A DNA stretch of 64,000 nt from Deinococcales bacterium (GTDB lineage: Bacteria > Deinococcota > Deinococci > Deinococcales > JAAFIG01). The notes beneath the pieces were generated by a model. The model saw only the letters and a program-made list of their open reading frames with translations, was not told the DNA's origin and made no database searches. Position numbers and translations under genes: made by a program. Where the stretch lies: positions 21,191 to 85,190 of the forward strand of contig JAAFIG010000015.1 in NCBI GenBank assembly GCA_013298595.1, given 5' to 3'. This document shows positions 1-9,297 of the stretch, one piece after another; position 1 is the first letter of the stretch, and every line of letters begins with the position of its first letter.

Positions 1-3000
1 AAAATGGCATCAAAATTCTGAATTGTACTCATTTTGACTGTCTTTACACCGCCAAAATCCACGCCTAACCGCTTCATCTGATACATGGTCATATAGGTGA
101 CTGTTGGTATTCCTTTTCCGGCTACCAGCGAAACCGAAGTGTTGTCAATCCAGTTAGGTAAATCATTTAAAAATGCTTCTTGCAATTCAATTTTTTGCGT
201 ATTGGGATTATAGGATCGAACAAATGAACCATTTTTACCCGTAGGGCTTGTGACTGTAGTTTGTAATGTTTTTGTACCATCGGCTGTGATATTGATTCGT
301 GAATCCTGAAAATTCCATCCTTTCGGTGGAACAGACACATCAACAGAATCATACAGTCCCGCGACTGGTGCTCGTACCCGTCCTCCAGTGCTTGGCGCAG
401 CAATTTCTCCTGTGCCTGGTGCTTTGGGTTTACTTGAGAGCGAAGTTTTGTACTCGGCAATTTTCTTATCAAAAACCTTGATTTCTTCTTGAATACTCAG
501 TTTCTGGGCTTTTGATAATTTCTGTGTTTCCAAAGCCGATGCTCGAGTGGCAATCATTTTCTCGAGCTTAGCGATTTCTTGTTCTATTTCCCAAGCTCGA
601 GACATTGGCGCGGGTTTGCCGTTGCGTTTAACCCAGTTGGTGAATTGGTCTCGTAATGCACGGAGTCTACCTGAGAAATTAGCGTACATTCGCATGGCAT
701 CAAGTGCTTCGAGATGTAGTAATAAGTCGGCTTGATTAACTTTTACGCTACCCACTTCAATACGAACGTTTTTGAGCACCCCAAAGCTACCTTTATCGCC
801 AACTACTCGGATCACACTTGGCTCAAGGCTGGGGTTGAGTTTTAACGTGGTGTTGTTGCGGTAACTGGCGGGTAGCACATTGACCAATTCGCGTTCAGCT
901 TGGTTCATGGCTGTAACAGCACGAGTTGTGCTGTTACCTCCTAGGTTTTTAGCACCAAAGGCAAGCAGTGTTCCGTTGATGGCTAACCCAGCGAGGATTC
1001 GCACAATGCGTTGAATCTTTTCTTCTCGGCTGAGGTTGCTACTAGCAATGTCATCTATTTGTTTAATACTCGAAGCAGCAATAATAATCCCCTGAGCACC
1101 ATTTAAGGCAAAGTCAGTGATAATTAAGTACTGCCCTGCTTTACTGGCAACTGCTTTGCTTAAAGCAACTTCGCCACCTTTGGCTAAGGCACGTAGACTT
1201 CGTACTGCACCTCCAGCACCAATTAAACTCGAGGCAATACCTAGAATATCAACAGCCACATTAACCCCACTGGGTTTAGCTTGTTTTAATTCGTCCGCAA
1301 GGGCTAGACTGCTCGAGACTCCACCAGCCGCTGCTGCTGCTAAGAATAAGTACCCTGCGGCTACTTGTCCCCCTGGAATTATAGCTGCCACTAGTCCTGC
1401 TGCAGCTAAACCAATGGATGCCCAACCAATGCCATCTGCCCATGACTCGAGGGTAGATTTGCCATCGGTTTTGAAGTTCCGCTCGAGTTCTGGTATGCCA
1501 TTGGCATTTTTAGGGATTTGTAATGCAATTTGACCTTTGGGGTATTTGTTAGCTTCGTCGAATAACTCGAGGGCTTCGGCTGCTGAATCGCCTTTAAACT
1601 CGATTCGTGGTGCGCCTGGTGATAGGTCAAGTAAAGTCACACCACCTTTGGTGTTCGGACCAATAAATAAGTTGATTGGTGTGGCAACAGCTGTTGCCTG
1701 ATTAATAAAAACCGATTTAATGGCGACTTCTTTACCTGCTACTAGGGTTTTAATAGCTTTATCGCCTTGTACTACGTAGTCTTGCCATTGGTCGTATTGT
1801 GCTTGTTGTTCGGAAGTTAGTACAACTTGGCGGTATGTGGCTTCGCCGATCTTATTATTTTTAGCATCGTATTCGTTGCAAATGATGTTATAAATATTCG
1901 GGTATGCGATGACAAATCGGGCTTGGGGTTTATTGCCTGGCATGATGTACGCTAAGCGATTATCAATGTATTCGCCTTGGTATCCAAAGTAGTTCTTGGT
2001 TGCCATTGTTTTCGTTTCTTCAGGAACGGCTCGCCAAGAAAACCGAACTGCTCCTGTTGTTGGTTTAATAGCGTATGTGTACTCAGGCGGTGGATTACTA
2101 GGGCTGATGTAACTTGCCCCCGAAGCTGGGTTACTACCTGTGCTAGTTATGCGTTGATCTTCTCGCATATTCTCGAGTAACCCACCACCTGATAATTGTA
2201 TGGATTGCATTTCTTGCATGGCGCGGAAAGGCACATAATCAGGGGCTGCCTCAGCGCTTTTTAATGCTTGACTAGCAATATCTTCAATTTTACCAACCCG
2301 TTGCGTAAAGATAATACGCAATTTTTCTTTTGGCGATGTTACCTCGAGAACAACAAGATGATCACCAGTAATATCCCAATCTTCACCTGTCCAAATAGCT
2401 TTACTGGGTCCTTCAAAAACAGCAGGTATATTTCCTTTGACTGTTTTTGGATCATTTTGCACAAACCAACGAAATTGCCTTGGGTCTTTGTAATCTGATG
2501 ATTGATATTGTGGTCCTTCACCATCATCAAAACCATAATTAATTTCTGTTCCCACAGGTACGACTTTTAAGGCTGGTTCACCAACCAAAGCAGGTTGACC
2601 TTTGACTTCACCTCGACGGTATAAGCGTTCTTGCACAATGACACGGAAACCATCACTGGCTTTTTGGTTACTCGCACTTATACCACCCTGAGCTTGGAAG
2701 CGCATATTGGCTTGGGCAGATTTTGTTTTTAAATCTTCTGCTTCACCTTGATTCAGTCCAACCCACATTCGCCCTGCTTTGATTTCTTGTGCATTTGGTT
2801 TTCGCCAGTACGTCCAACTACGCCCATTATTTTCAAACTTAAAATCGCCATTTGCATTTGTATGGGTTTCTGCCAGACTTTTATCAAAACCTAGTTGTAC
2901 TAAAAGGCGAACCATAAGTTCTTTTTTTGTATCCACCGAGGCATCCACAGGTACGTAAATACCATCACTCGTCGATTTTTGCGAAGCACTTACACTACCA

Positions 3001-4292
3001 GCACCACGGTCACGTTGAATTGCACGTTTACGTTGGACGGGTTGGGAGAGTTGACCAATTTGCTCAAGTGGTTTTGGGAAACCCATGTAATCTTTTAATG
3101 TGTTACTTTTCTGCTCGAGAATACTTTTATTCGCAACAGCTTTCTGACCTTCAATTTGAGCAGCACTTTCTAAACTAGGACTCGAGTCAATACCAGCACT
3201 CACCATTCCAGTTGCTTGTTGAATGGTATGAGCAGTTTCATGAGCTAAAAGTTCAAAGCCAGCACTCGAGTCAGGATCGAATTTACCATTTTGAAAGAAA
3301 ATATGATTACCAGTCGTAAATGCAATCGCATTCACGTTCTTAGCGAGTTCATGCGCTGTGTTATCTGTATGAACCCTCACTTTGGATAAATCAGTATTAA
3401 AGTGCAACTCGAGTTGTTTTTGAATGGCTTGTGGGAGTGGGTTTCCTCCACTTAGTTGAGCAGCTATTCGATCTGAGATTCCTGTTTGCTTTTCAGACTC
3501 GAGGGTTGTATTGGTTTGCAAGGCTTTTCTTTGTAACTCGAGGTCATTATCACTTTGGGCTAAGGCTCTTTGTAATTCGAGATTCAGGTTTGGAGCATTG
3601 CTAATAGCAGCAAAAGCACTCGCTCGAACTGCTGTATTCTCGGTGTGATCAACAAAACGTTGAATTGCACTGGCTAGTTCACTCATTGGAAAACGCTGCA
3701 CTCGAGCATACGAAATCAAGGTTTTACCAGCATCTTTGCAACGTTGCAAAACATAAGCTTGTTCAATTCTCGAGGCTTTCATATCCGTTGTTTGGGTAAT
3801 GAAATGTTCTGCTACTCCAGCAAGCGTGGGATTCTTGCCTCGTTGTAATGGCACATCTGGTCGGCGAATACTTTGCTCGAGAGATTCAGCGTTTTGAGTT
3901 TGATGTTGCACAAGTCGTTTTGTGTTGTATTCCTTTTGCAAATCCACAGTGGAACGCATGACCACGACTTCATTCTCTAAGTTTCGCCGATCTCGAGCTG
4001 TTGCTTTTTGAATGATTTGCAAGCGTTGTTGAGCAACTCGAGTTTGAACAACAAACTCTTTTCGACGTTGAATCTCGAGACTTCGAGCACGTTTTGCAAT
4101 TTGTTCTTGTTTTAATTCAGCTTGTTGCGTTTCTCTAGCTCTTTGTAACTCGAGTAAATCAATTTCTCGAGGTTTAATCGGTTGTCGTAAAGCAATAGAG
4201 GATTGTTTGACTCGTTGCACCACCGTTTTCGCAGCTTCAGGTTTTTTGACTTCCTGAATCTGTGTTGGGCGATGCAAGCGTACTTGCGACAT
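1..4292 (-). CDS. DUF4157 eCIS-type effector, giant polymorphic toxin (3' end outside window)
   Basis: One uninterrupted frame of 1430 codons runs off the window edge, so the C-terminus is missing. Order: a Q/R/E-rich helical leader (about 1-300), a DUF4157 metalloprotease-like domain with HETAH at 351-355 followed by TIQQATG, an RDRGAG-type linker, a long region without a recognised domain, a Gly/Ala-rich hydrophobic stretch (about 950-1110) that could insert in membranes, then a charged helical C-terminal part. DUF4157 is known as a marker of cargo of extracellular contractile injection systems. The leader and DUF4157 resemble those of the second effector in this window, while the C-terminal half does not. 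The start is an ATG with TATACT seven bases upstream (leaderless style). CTCGAG is abundant, so the gene is not a recent arrival. The killing activity cannot be named. Confidence 0.8.
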   Translation of the reverse strand, partial: MSQVRLHRPTQIQEVKKPEAAKTVVQRVKQSSIALRQPIKPREIDLLELQRARETQQAELKQEQIAKRARSLEIQRRKEFVVQTRVAQQRLQIIQKATARDRRNLENEVVVMRSTVDLQKEYNTKRLVQHQTQNAESLEQSIRRPDVPLQRGKNPTLAGVAEHFITQTTDMKASRIEQAYVLQRCKDAGKTLISYARVQRFPMSELASAIQRFVDHTENTAVRASAFAAISNAPNLNLELQRALAQSDNDLELQRKALQTNTTLESEKQTGISDRIAAQLSGGNPLPQAIQKQLELHFNTDLSKVRVHTDNTAHELAKNVNAIAFTTGNHIFFQNGKFDPDSSAGFELLAHETAHTIQQATGMVSAGIDSSPSLESAAQIEGQKAVANKSILEQKSNTLKDYMGFPKPLEQIGQLSQPVQRKRAIQRDRGAGSVSASQKSTSDGIYVPVDASVDTKKELMVRLLVQLGFDKSLAETHTNANGDFKFENNGRSWTYWRKPNAQEIKAGRMWVGLNQGEAEDLKTKSAQANMRFQAQGGISASNQKASDGFRVIVQERLYRRGEVKGQPALVGEPALKVVPVGTEINYGFDDGEGPQYQSSDYKDPRQFRWFVQNDPKTVKGNIPAVFEGPSKAIWTGEDWDITGDHLVVLEVTSPKEKLRIIFTQRVGKIEDIASQALKSAEAAPDYVPFRAMQEMQSIQLSGGGLLENMREDQRITSTGSNPASGASYISPSNPPPEYTYAIKPTTGAVRFSWRAVPEETKTMATKNYFGYQGEYIDNRLAYIMPGNKPQARFVIAYPNIYNIICNEYDAKNNKIGEATYRQVVLTSEQQAQYDQWQDYVVQGDKAIKTLVAGKEVAIKSVFINQATAVATPINLFIGPNTKGGVTLLDLSPGAPRIEFKGDSAAEALELFDEANKYPKGQIALQIPKNANGIPELERNFKTDGKSTLESWADGIGWASIGLAAAGLVAAIIPGGQVAAGYLFLAAAAAGGVSSSLALADELKQAKPSGVNVAVDILGIASSLIGAGGAVRSLRALAKGGEVALSKAVASKAGQYLIITDFALNGAQGIIIAASSIKQIDDIASSNLSREEKIQRIVRILAGLAINGTLLAFGAKNLGGNSTTRAVTAMNQAERELVNVLPASYRNNTTLKLNPSLEPSVIRVVGDKGSFGVLKNVRIEVGSVKVNQADLLLHLEALDAMRMYANFSGRLRALRDQFTNWVKRNGKPAPMSRAWEIEQEIAKLEKMIATRASALETQKLSKAQKLSIQEEIKVFDKKIAEYKTSLSSKPKAPGTGEIAAPSTGGRVRAPVAGLYDSVDVSVPPKGWNFQDSRINITADGTKTLQTTVTSPTGKNGSFVRSYNPNTQKIELQEAFLNDLPNWIDNTSVSLVAGKGIPTVTYMTMYQMKRLGVDFGGVKTVKMSTIQNFDAI

Positions 4293-4404
4293 GAATTAAA
4301 GTATATACTCAATTTCAATATATCCATGAGAGACCACAAAAATTACTTGTCAGACGAAAAAGATGATGAGAATCACCTCATACAATGCCTCTTAGACTAC
4401 CGCT

Positions 4405-5268
4405 ATGCTTGCTTCTCGCGTTACACTACCGACAATGACCTCAACTCCTGCTGCCTCGAGTACCCGCTCGCAATTTGTGAAAGCGGCTCGAGCTGTGTTG
4501 CAACCTTTGTATGCTGTTTACGAAAAACGTCTTGAAGCAGCAGTACGTGCAGCAGCTATGCCTAAACACATTGGTTTGATTTTAGATGGTAATCGGCGTT
4601 TTGCTCGAGCACTTGGTTTAGATGGTAAAGCGGGGTACGAATTTGGGGTGGATAAAGCCCATGAGGTACTGGGTTGGTGCTTAGAGCTTGGTATTCCTGC
4701 TGCAACAATCTGGGTGATGTCTACTGATAATTTTACAAAACGTGATGGCGAAGAAGTCAAACACCTAATGCACCTGTTTGAACGCGAAGCCCGAAATTTA
4801 GCCAAAGACCCACGGATTCATGGCAACCGTGTCAAGGTGCGTGCCATTGGCAGACACGATTTGTTTCCCGAAGTTGTGCTGGCGAGTTTACGTGACCTCG
4901 AGAGTGCCACTGCCCATTACGATGGTATGAACCTGAACATTGCAGTGGGTTATGGTGGACGCGAAGAAATTGTGGATGCAGTTAAACAATTATTACTGAA
5001 TAAGGCTAAAGCTGGCGAAACCTTAGAAAGTGTTGCAGCCAATCTCGAGCCTGAAGCCATTGGTCAGCATGTGTACACTGCTGATTTACCCGATCCCGAT
5101 TTTATTATTCGTACCAGTGGTGAGATTCGCTTGGGTGGTTTTATGCTTTGGCAGAGCGCGTATAGCGAATATTATTTTTGTGAAGCCAACTGGCCCGATT
5201 TTCGTCGAATCGATTTTTTACGGGCTTTACGGGCTTATCAAGCTCGAGATATGCGATTAGGTAAGTAG
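4405..5268 (+). CDS. uppS: Isoprenyl (undecaprenyl) diphosphate synthase
   Basis: Cis-prenyltransferase that extends farnesyl diphosphate with isopentenyl diphosphate to make the lipid carrier for wall and glycan synthesis. Visible signatures: HIGLILDGNRRFA (the Asp of DGNRR binds Mg2+/substrate), WVMSTDNF, and the C-terminal RTSGE followed by LWQSAYSEYYF. The 287-residue length is slightly above the usual 230-260 because of a roughly 50-residue N-terminal extension. The chosen ATG has TAGACT six bases upstream, which supports a leaderless start and the long N-terminus. It converges on dgkA with only four bases between stops. Both enzymes act on the undecaprenyl carrier. Confidence 0.93.
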   Translation: MLASRVTLPTMTSTPAASSTRSQFVKAARAVLQPLYAVYEKRLEAAVRAAAMPKHIGLILDGNRRFARALGLDGKAGYEFGVDKAHEVLGWCLELGIPAATIWVMSTDNFTKRDGEEVKHLMHLFEREARNLAKDPRIHGNRVKVRAIGRHDLFPEVVLASLRDLESATAHYDGMNLNIAVGYGGREEIVDAVKQLLLNKAKAGETLESVAANLEPEAIGQHVYTADLPDPDFIIRTSGEIRLGGFMLWQSAYSEYYFCEANWPDFRRIDFLRALRAYQARDMRLGK

Positions 5269-5272
5269 GCTT

Positions 5273-5662
5273 TTATCTCGAGAAGATTCTCAGAATTACA
5301 GGAATAAATAAACTTAAACCAATCAGTAAACTGGCTAAACTCGAGAGGAGTACTGCGCCAGCAGCTGTATCTTTAGCAATTTTGGCGAGTGGGTGATAGG
5401 TTGGCGATACCAAATCCACAATGGCTTCTAAAGCTGTGTTCATCAGTTCTAAACTCATGACCAGCGCACAGCAAAAGACAATCGGGAAAAGCTGAATCTC
5501 GAGCAGAATTGCCAGAGGTATGACAATGCAACTGATTCTCACTTCGAGTCGGAAATTTCGTTCTGTGCGCCACGCGTAGCGCATGCCATTAACAGCATAC
5601 AAAAAGTTTTTGATCCAATCGCGGTGTGGCGCATGACGCGGTGGGTCGGTGTTGGCTGGCAT
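5273..5662 (-). CDS. dgkA: Diacylglycerol/undecaprenol kinase family membrane protein
   Basis: Small integral-membrane kinase that phosphorylates diacylglycerol or undecaprenol. The 129-residue length is normal. The family signature [16 protein letters not shown] is followed by [15 protein letters not shown], and three hydrophobic segments are visible (about 45-62, 66-82 and 97-120). In Gram-positive-type bacteria the substrate is usually undecaprenol, which would fit the adjacent convergent uppS. That substrate assignment is inference. TATGCT lies seven bases before the ATG. The 5' end overlaps the possible upstream extension of the divergent aldo/keto reductase, which argues for the shorter start of the latter. 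Confidence 0.9.
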   Translation of the reverse strand: MPANTDPPRHAPHRDWIKNFLYAVNGMRYAWRTERNFRLEVRISCIVIPLAILLEIQLFPIVFCCALVMSLELMNTALEAIVDLVSPTYHPLAKIAKDTAAGAVLLSSLASLLIGLSLFIPVILRIFSR

Positions 5663-5699
5663 GGATTACAGCATAATGCTTCTTGGGGTAAACTGCTTC

Positions 5700-6719
5700 A
5701 TGACAAATTACAGACAGGTCGGTAAGTCGGGTTTACGGGTTTTTCCTTTGGGCTTAGGCACCATGCAGTTTGGTTGGACTGCCGACGAAGCACGTTCTAT
5801 CGAAATTATGGATGCGTATTATGCAGCAGGTGGGAATTTTATTGATACCGCCGATATTTACAGTTCTTGGGCAGCCAATAACGCTGGTGGCGTGAGTGAA
5901 GAAATCATTGGGCGTTGGGTGAAAGCTCGAGGTAACCGAGCCGATTTGGTGATTGCCACCAAAGTTCGTGGTGCAATGGGGCAAAATTTCTCGGAAGGAC
6001 GCAATACCATTAAACAACGTGAAGGTCTCTCGAGAGGCTGGATTATCAAAGCTTGTGAAGATAGTTTAAAGCGTTTGCAAACAGATTATATTGATTTGTA
6101 CCAAGTGCATTGGGTGGATGCAGCAACCCCAATCGAAGAAACTTTATCGGCACTTTCAGATTTGGTGAAAAAAGGCTATGTACGCTATATCGGTTGTAGC
6201 AATTTTGCCGCTTGGCGTTTAATGCAGTCTCTGTGGGCTTCGGACAAACACGGTTTCGAGAAATTTGTCAGTATTCAACCCGAATACAGTCTTGTCCAAC
6301 CAACCAGAGCCAATTTTGAACGCGAACTTGCCAAAGTCTGCCTCGAATATGGTGTTGGTGTTGTGCCTTACAGCCCATTAGCTGGTGGCTTCTTAACAGG
6401 CAAGTACCGCCGTGGGCAGCCATTACCCGATAGTGTTCGCGCTGGTGGTATTGGCAGCAGCCGTATGAACGACCAGAACATGGACACCATCGAAAAAATA
6501 ATTGAAATCGCAGCCGCTAAAAACTGCACCCCAACCCAAGTCAGTTTGGCATGGTTACTGGCACAACCTTTTATGACCGCACCGATTATTGGTGCAAACA
6601 ACACCAAACAACTCGAGGATTCGATGGGTGTTGTCAATGTCAGTCTAAGCCCTGACGAAATTACTGCGATCAGTACAGTTTCAGATTGGACTCGAGCCAG
6701 AACTGAACTCGAGAATTAA
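5700..6719 (+). CDS. Aldo/keto reductase
   Basis: NADPH-dependent oxidoreductase with a TIM-barrel fold. Family landmarks in order: [11 protein letters not shown] at the N-terminus, [11 protein letters not shown] carrying the catalytic Asp and Tyr, ATKVRG carrying the catalytic Lys, [10 protein letters not shown] carrying the catalytic His, and a C-terminal cofactor region around [14 protein letters not shown]. The native substrate cannot be told from sequence. An in-frame GTG 51 bases upstream exists, but the ATG chosen here has TAAACT five bases before it and begins directly at the conserved [10 protein letters not shown] strand. The gene is monocistronic between divergent dgkA and a convergent small membrane-protein gene. 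Confidence 0.88.
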   Translation: MTNYRQVGKSGLRVFPLGLGTMQFGWTADEARSIEIMDAYYAAGGNFIDTADIYSSWAANNAGGVSEEIIGRWVKARGNRADLVIATKVRGAMGQNFSEGRNTIKQREGLSRGWIIKACEDSLKRLQTDYIDLYQVHWVDAATPIEETLSALSDLVKKGYVRYIGCSNFAAWRLMQSLWASDKHGFEKFVSIQPEYSLVQPTRANFERELAKVCLEYGVGVVPYSPLAGGFLTGKYRRGQPLPDSVRAGGIGSSRMNDQNMDTIEKIIEIAAAKNCTPTQVSLAWLLAQPFMTAPIIGANNTKQLEDSMGVVNVSLSPDEITAISTVSDWTRARTELEN

Positions 6720-6756
6720 AAGATGAAAGCAAAAGTCAAGAGCGGATAGGTTCTGC

Positions 6757-7143
6757 TTAGGGTAAAAATACTCGGTAGATGTAACCTAATACAGCGGCAA
6801 AGCACCAACCGTTAGCTGTGACCATGCCCCACGGAACTCGAGGCGGGTCTCGTAAGACTTTCCACCAAAAACCGTTGGGCAGTAAGCCTCTGGCGTATGC
6901 AACACCGCCGCCAACGTAAACAAGGGTGTATTCGATGACAAATCGTAAGCCAAGTTTGCCACCGCCCGATAAGAAACCAGCGACGGTAGCGGCAATCCAG
7001 ACAATATGGGTGATGGTTAACAGCATGTAAAACGAGCTTGGCAAATCGGTTTTCTTCTGTCTCACACAAATAAAAGCCCAAATACATTGGGCTGCAAAAC
7101 CAAGCAAAATTAGTCCAGATAAACCAAAGTACAAAGTTGACAT
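6757..7143 (-). CDS. Hypothetical four-helix membrane protein
   Basis: I do not recognise the family. The 128-residue protein has four hydrophobic segments: residues 4-26, 41-61, 66-84 (Gly-rich) and 104-125. A charged loop RQKKTD follows the first helix and a Pro/Trp/Arg-rich loop precedes the last. There is no signal-peptide cleavage pattern and no catalytic motif. It sits alone between the aldo/keto reductase (convergent) and the GspE-N protein (divergent). CTCGAG occurs once inside it, consistent with resident DNA. Coding status is supported by the consistent hydrophobic pattern and by tight fit between neighbours. Confidence 0.6.
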   Translation of the reverse strand: MSTLYFGLSGLILLGFAAQCIWAFICVRQKKTDLPSSFYMLLTITHIVWIAATVAGFLSGGGKLGLRFVIEYTLVYVGGGVAYARGLLPNGFWWKVLRDPPRVPWGMVTANGWCFAAVLGYIYRVFLP

Positions 7144-7210
7144 ACTTCATTATTCAGGAGAGATGCTAAAAACTCGAGGGACGAATAGCAGAACATCGTA
7201 TACTAGAGAT

Positions 7211-8770
7211 ATGGGTCAACTCTCGAGCGCGGATCAGCAACTGGCAACGCTTCTAGTGCAATACGATGTGATGAGCGAATCGGCTTTGCAACGGGTTTTA
7301 GAACAACACGCCTTAATTGGTGGGCGTTTTGCTGATTACCTCATAGACACCAATGTGGTTCCAGAAGCGCGTTTGCTGCGTTTACTCGAGCAGTACGAAG
7401 GTTTAGGTTTGGTGAATTTTAAAACCCTCGAGTATATAGACCCTGTTATTACACAAATTATTCCTGCTAGTTTGGCACAATCGCAGATGGCTGTGCCGTT
7501 TCGTGTGGATGGTCAGCGTTTATATGTGGCTTTTTTGGATGTCCCTGATATAGATGCACTGGCTTCAATGAAAGGCTTTGCCGATTACCAAATTCTGATT
7601 TACCTTGCCCCTCGAGATGTGATGCGTTGGGCTGTGGCACGGCATTACCCAGAATTGGGTTTGATAGCAGCCGACCCTAAAACCTTGACGGATCCTTTTG
7701 AGAACCGCATTGGGAATCGTTTAATTGCCCAAGGTGTGCTGACCCCAGAGCAACTCGAGGATGCTTTACTCGAGCGCACCCCAGGTAAAGCGGGTCGTAC
7801 AGGCGAAGTGTTGTTACGGCTTGGGTATATCACCGAAGCTGATTTGTACCGTGCTTTGGCAGCGCAGAATAATTTACCTTTTGTGGCAATTCCTGAGGAA
7901 TGGAAAATTCCTGAAGATGTGGCTTTGTTACTCAGTCGGGTTGAAGCTGAACGCTGGCAAGTTGTGCCAATGCTATCTGATGACACCAGTGTGACTTTAG
8001 TAACCACCGAACCAAAAATCTTCACCGAACTACAACCTTTATTTGCTCGAGGTATCAAATTAATGATGTGTACCCCGACGCAATTAAAAATTCTCATCCA
8101 ACAACTCGAGACAATCAACGAACCACTTTTGCAAAATTTATTACAACAAGGTGTGCTGAATTTCGAGCAGCGCAACGAAGTGCTTTCGTTATCCAGACGC
8201 GGACGTGGCACCATCGAAGAAGTGCTGGTGCAACAAGGTTTTGTTTCGGGTTCAGATATTTCCGAAACCACACAACAAATCGAAACCAATGCCAGCAACC
8301 AAGACCCTGAGCCAACCACCTTCTCTGAACGCTTAGCTCGAGGACTTGCTGAGCAACTTGGTTATGCGTTTGTTAACCCCATTACCGACCCACCAGATCT
8401 GAGTTTAGTTAAACTGATTCCAGAAAAAGTCATGCGGCAATACTCGTTATTCCCTAATCGCCGTGAAACCGATGGTATCAGTGTCCTGATGACCGACCCT
8501 CGTAATTTCTTTGCCCTCGACGACTTACAATTGCTACTCGGGCAACGCATTCGCCCAGTGGTGGCGGATCGTCTCGAGATTGAACGCTTAATAGATCAAC
8601 AATTCCGTCCTACACCTGTTACCCCAGAACCCAAACCCGAAGTACAAGTCCAGAAAATTAGCGAAGAAGCGGCTGCTGAACCTGCCGAAGTTGCGTTGCT
8701 ACGTCAATTGATCAGAGAAGAACTCGAGACATTCCGCTTGCAGTTACTACATGAGTTAAAAGCTAATTAA
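7211..8770 (+). CDS. Tandem GspE-N/MshEN domain protein without ATPase
   Basis: 519 residues made of three consecutive N-terminal-type domains of type II secretion/type IV pilus ATPases. Each has a helical part (for example LATLLVQYDVMSESALQRVLEQH and the later LIAQGVLTPEQLEDALLERT region) followed by an alpha/beta part with the ..IPxxLAxxxxxVPF.. pattern. No Walker A or B and no tetracysteine motif follows. The protein ends in a Glu-rich coiled coil. MshEN domains bind cyclic di-GMP in several bacteria, and Thermus PilF carries three in front of its ATPase. Here they stand alone, so the role is likely regulatory or a scaffold at a pilus or secretion machine (inference). The start has TATACT six bases upstream. 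An ATG 48 bases earlier is possible but less domain-like. Confidence 0.8.
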   Translation: MGQLSSADQQLATLLVQYDVMSESALQRVLEQHALIGGRFADYLIDTNVVPEARLLRLLEQYEGLGLVNFKTLEYIDPVITQIIPASLAQSQMAVPFRVDGQRLYVAFLDVPDIDALASMKGFADYQILIYLAPRDVMRWAVARHYPELGLIAADPKTLTDPFENRIGNRLIAQGVLTPEQLEDALLERTPGKAGRTGEVLLRLGYITEADLYRALAAQNNLPFVAIPEEWKIPEDVALLLSRVEAERWQVVPMLSDDTSVTLVTTEPKIFTELQPLFARGIKLMMCTPTQLKILIQQLETINEPLLQNLLQQGVLNFEQRNEVLSLSRRGRGTIEEVLVQQGFVSGSDISETTQQIETNASNQDPEPTTFSERLARGLAEQLGYAFVNPITDPPDLSLVKLIPEKVMRQYSLFPNRRETDGISVLMTDPRNFFALDDLQLLLGQRIRPVVADRLEIERLIDQQFRPTPVTPEPKPEVQVQKISEEAAAEPAEVALLRQLIREELETFRLQLLHELKAN

Positions 8771-8915
8771 AGCCACACCTCAGAGGTAGAATCGCTCGCT
8801 TTTGCGAATTTATCTCGAGCCGCACAATTGTTTTTGTTCTCCAGTAGCTTCGTGTCTCTGGGTTATGCCATTTCGCTCATGCCCGAATATAGCAAAGCAC
8901 GGTACACTGCTGAGC

Positions 8916-9263
8916 ATGGGTAAACTCACCACGCATGTCTTAGATACCACGCATGGCAAACCAGCTGTTGGTCTCGAGATTCGCTTGTATCATTTTCCAA
9001 GTCGTGAACTGATTAAAACTGTTTTAACCAACGCCGACGGTCGAGTGGATGCACCTCTGCTCGAGGGAACACATCTTGAAACCAAGCAATACGAACTCGA
9101 GTTTTGTGTGGCTGAGTATTTCAAAAAAATGGGTTTAACTTTACCTGAACCTCATTTTCTCGAGGTTGTACCTGTGCGTTTTGGCATTGCCGATGCAACT
9201 GCCCATTATCATGTGCCCTTGCTGGTCTCCCCTTTTGCTTATAGCACCTATCGGGGATCATAA
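8916..9263 (+). CDS. uraH: 5-hydroxyisourate hydrolase
   Basis: Transthyretin-like enzyme that hydrolyses 5-hydroxyisourate in urate breakdown. The start motif LTTHVLDTTHGKPA carries the catalytic His, and the protein ends exactly with the diagnostic C-terminal YRGS tetrapeptide (TYRGS). The 115-residue length is typical. A longer frame begins 114 bases upstream, but that segment is unrelated to the family, and the chosen ATG has TACACT seven bases before it. The next gene encodes an allantoate-amidohydrolase-type enzyme, so the pair points to purine catabolism. Confidence 0.94.
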   Translation: MGKLTTHVLDTTHGKPAVGLEIRLYHFPSRELIKTVLTNADGRVDAPLLEGTHLETKQYELEFCVAEYFKKMGLTLPEPHFLEVVPVRFGIADATAHYHVPLLVSPFAYSTYRGS

Positions 9264-9297
9264 AATAAGCCCTTACCTTCATCTTTTTTAGGTCTCT

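Noticed and set aside
8802-8915. N-terminal extension of uraH
   Set aside because: Unrelated to the family. The TACACT hexamer at 8903 and the LTTHVLDTTHG start mark the later ATG.
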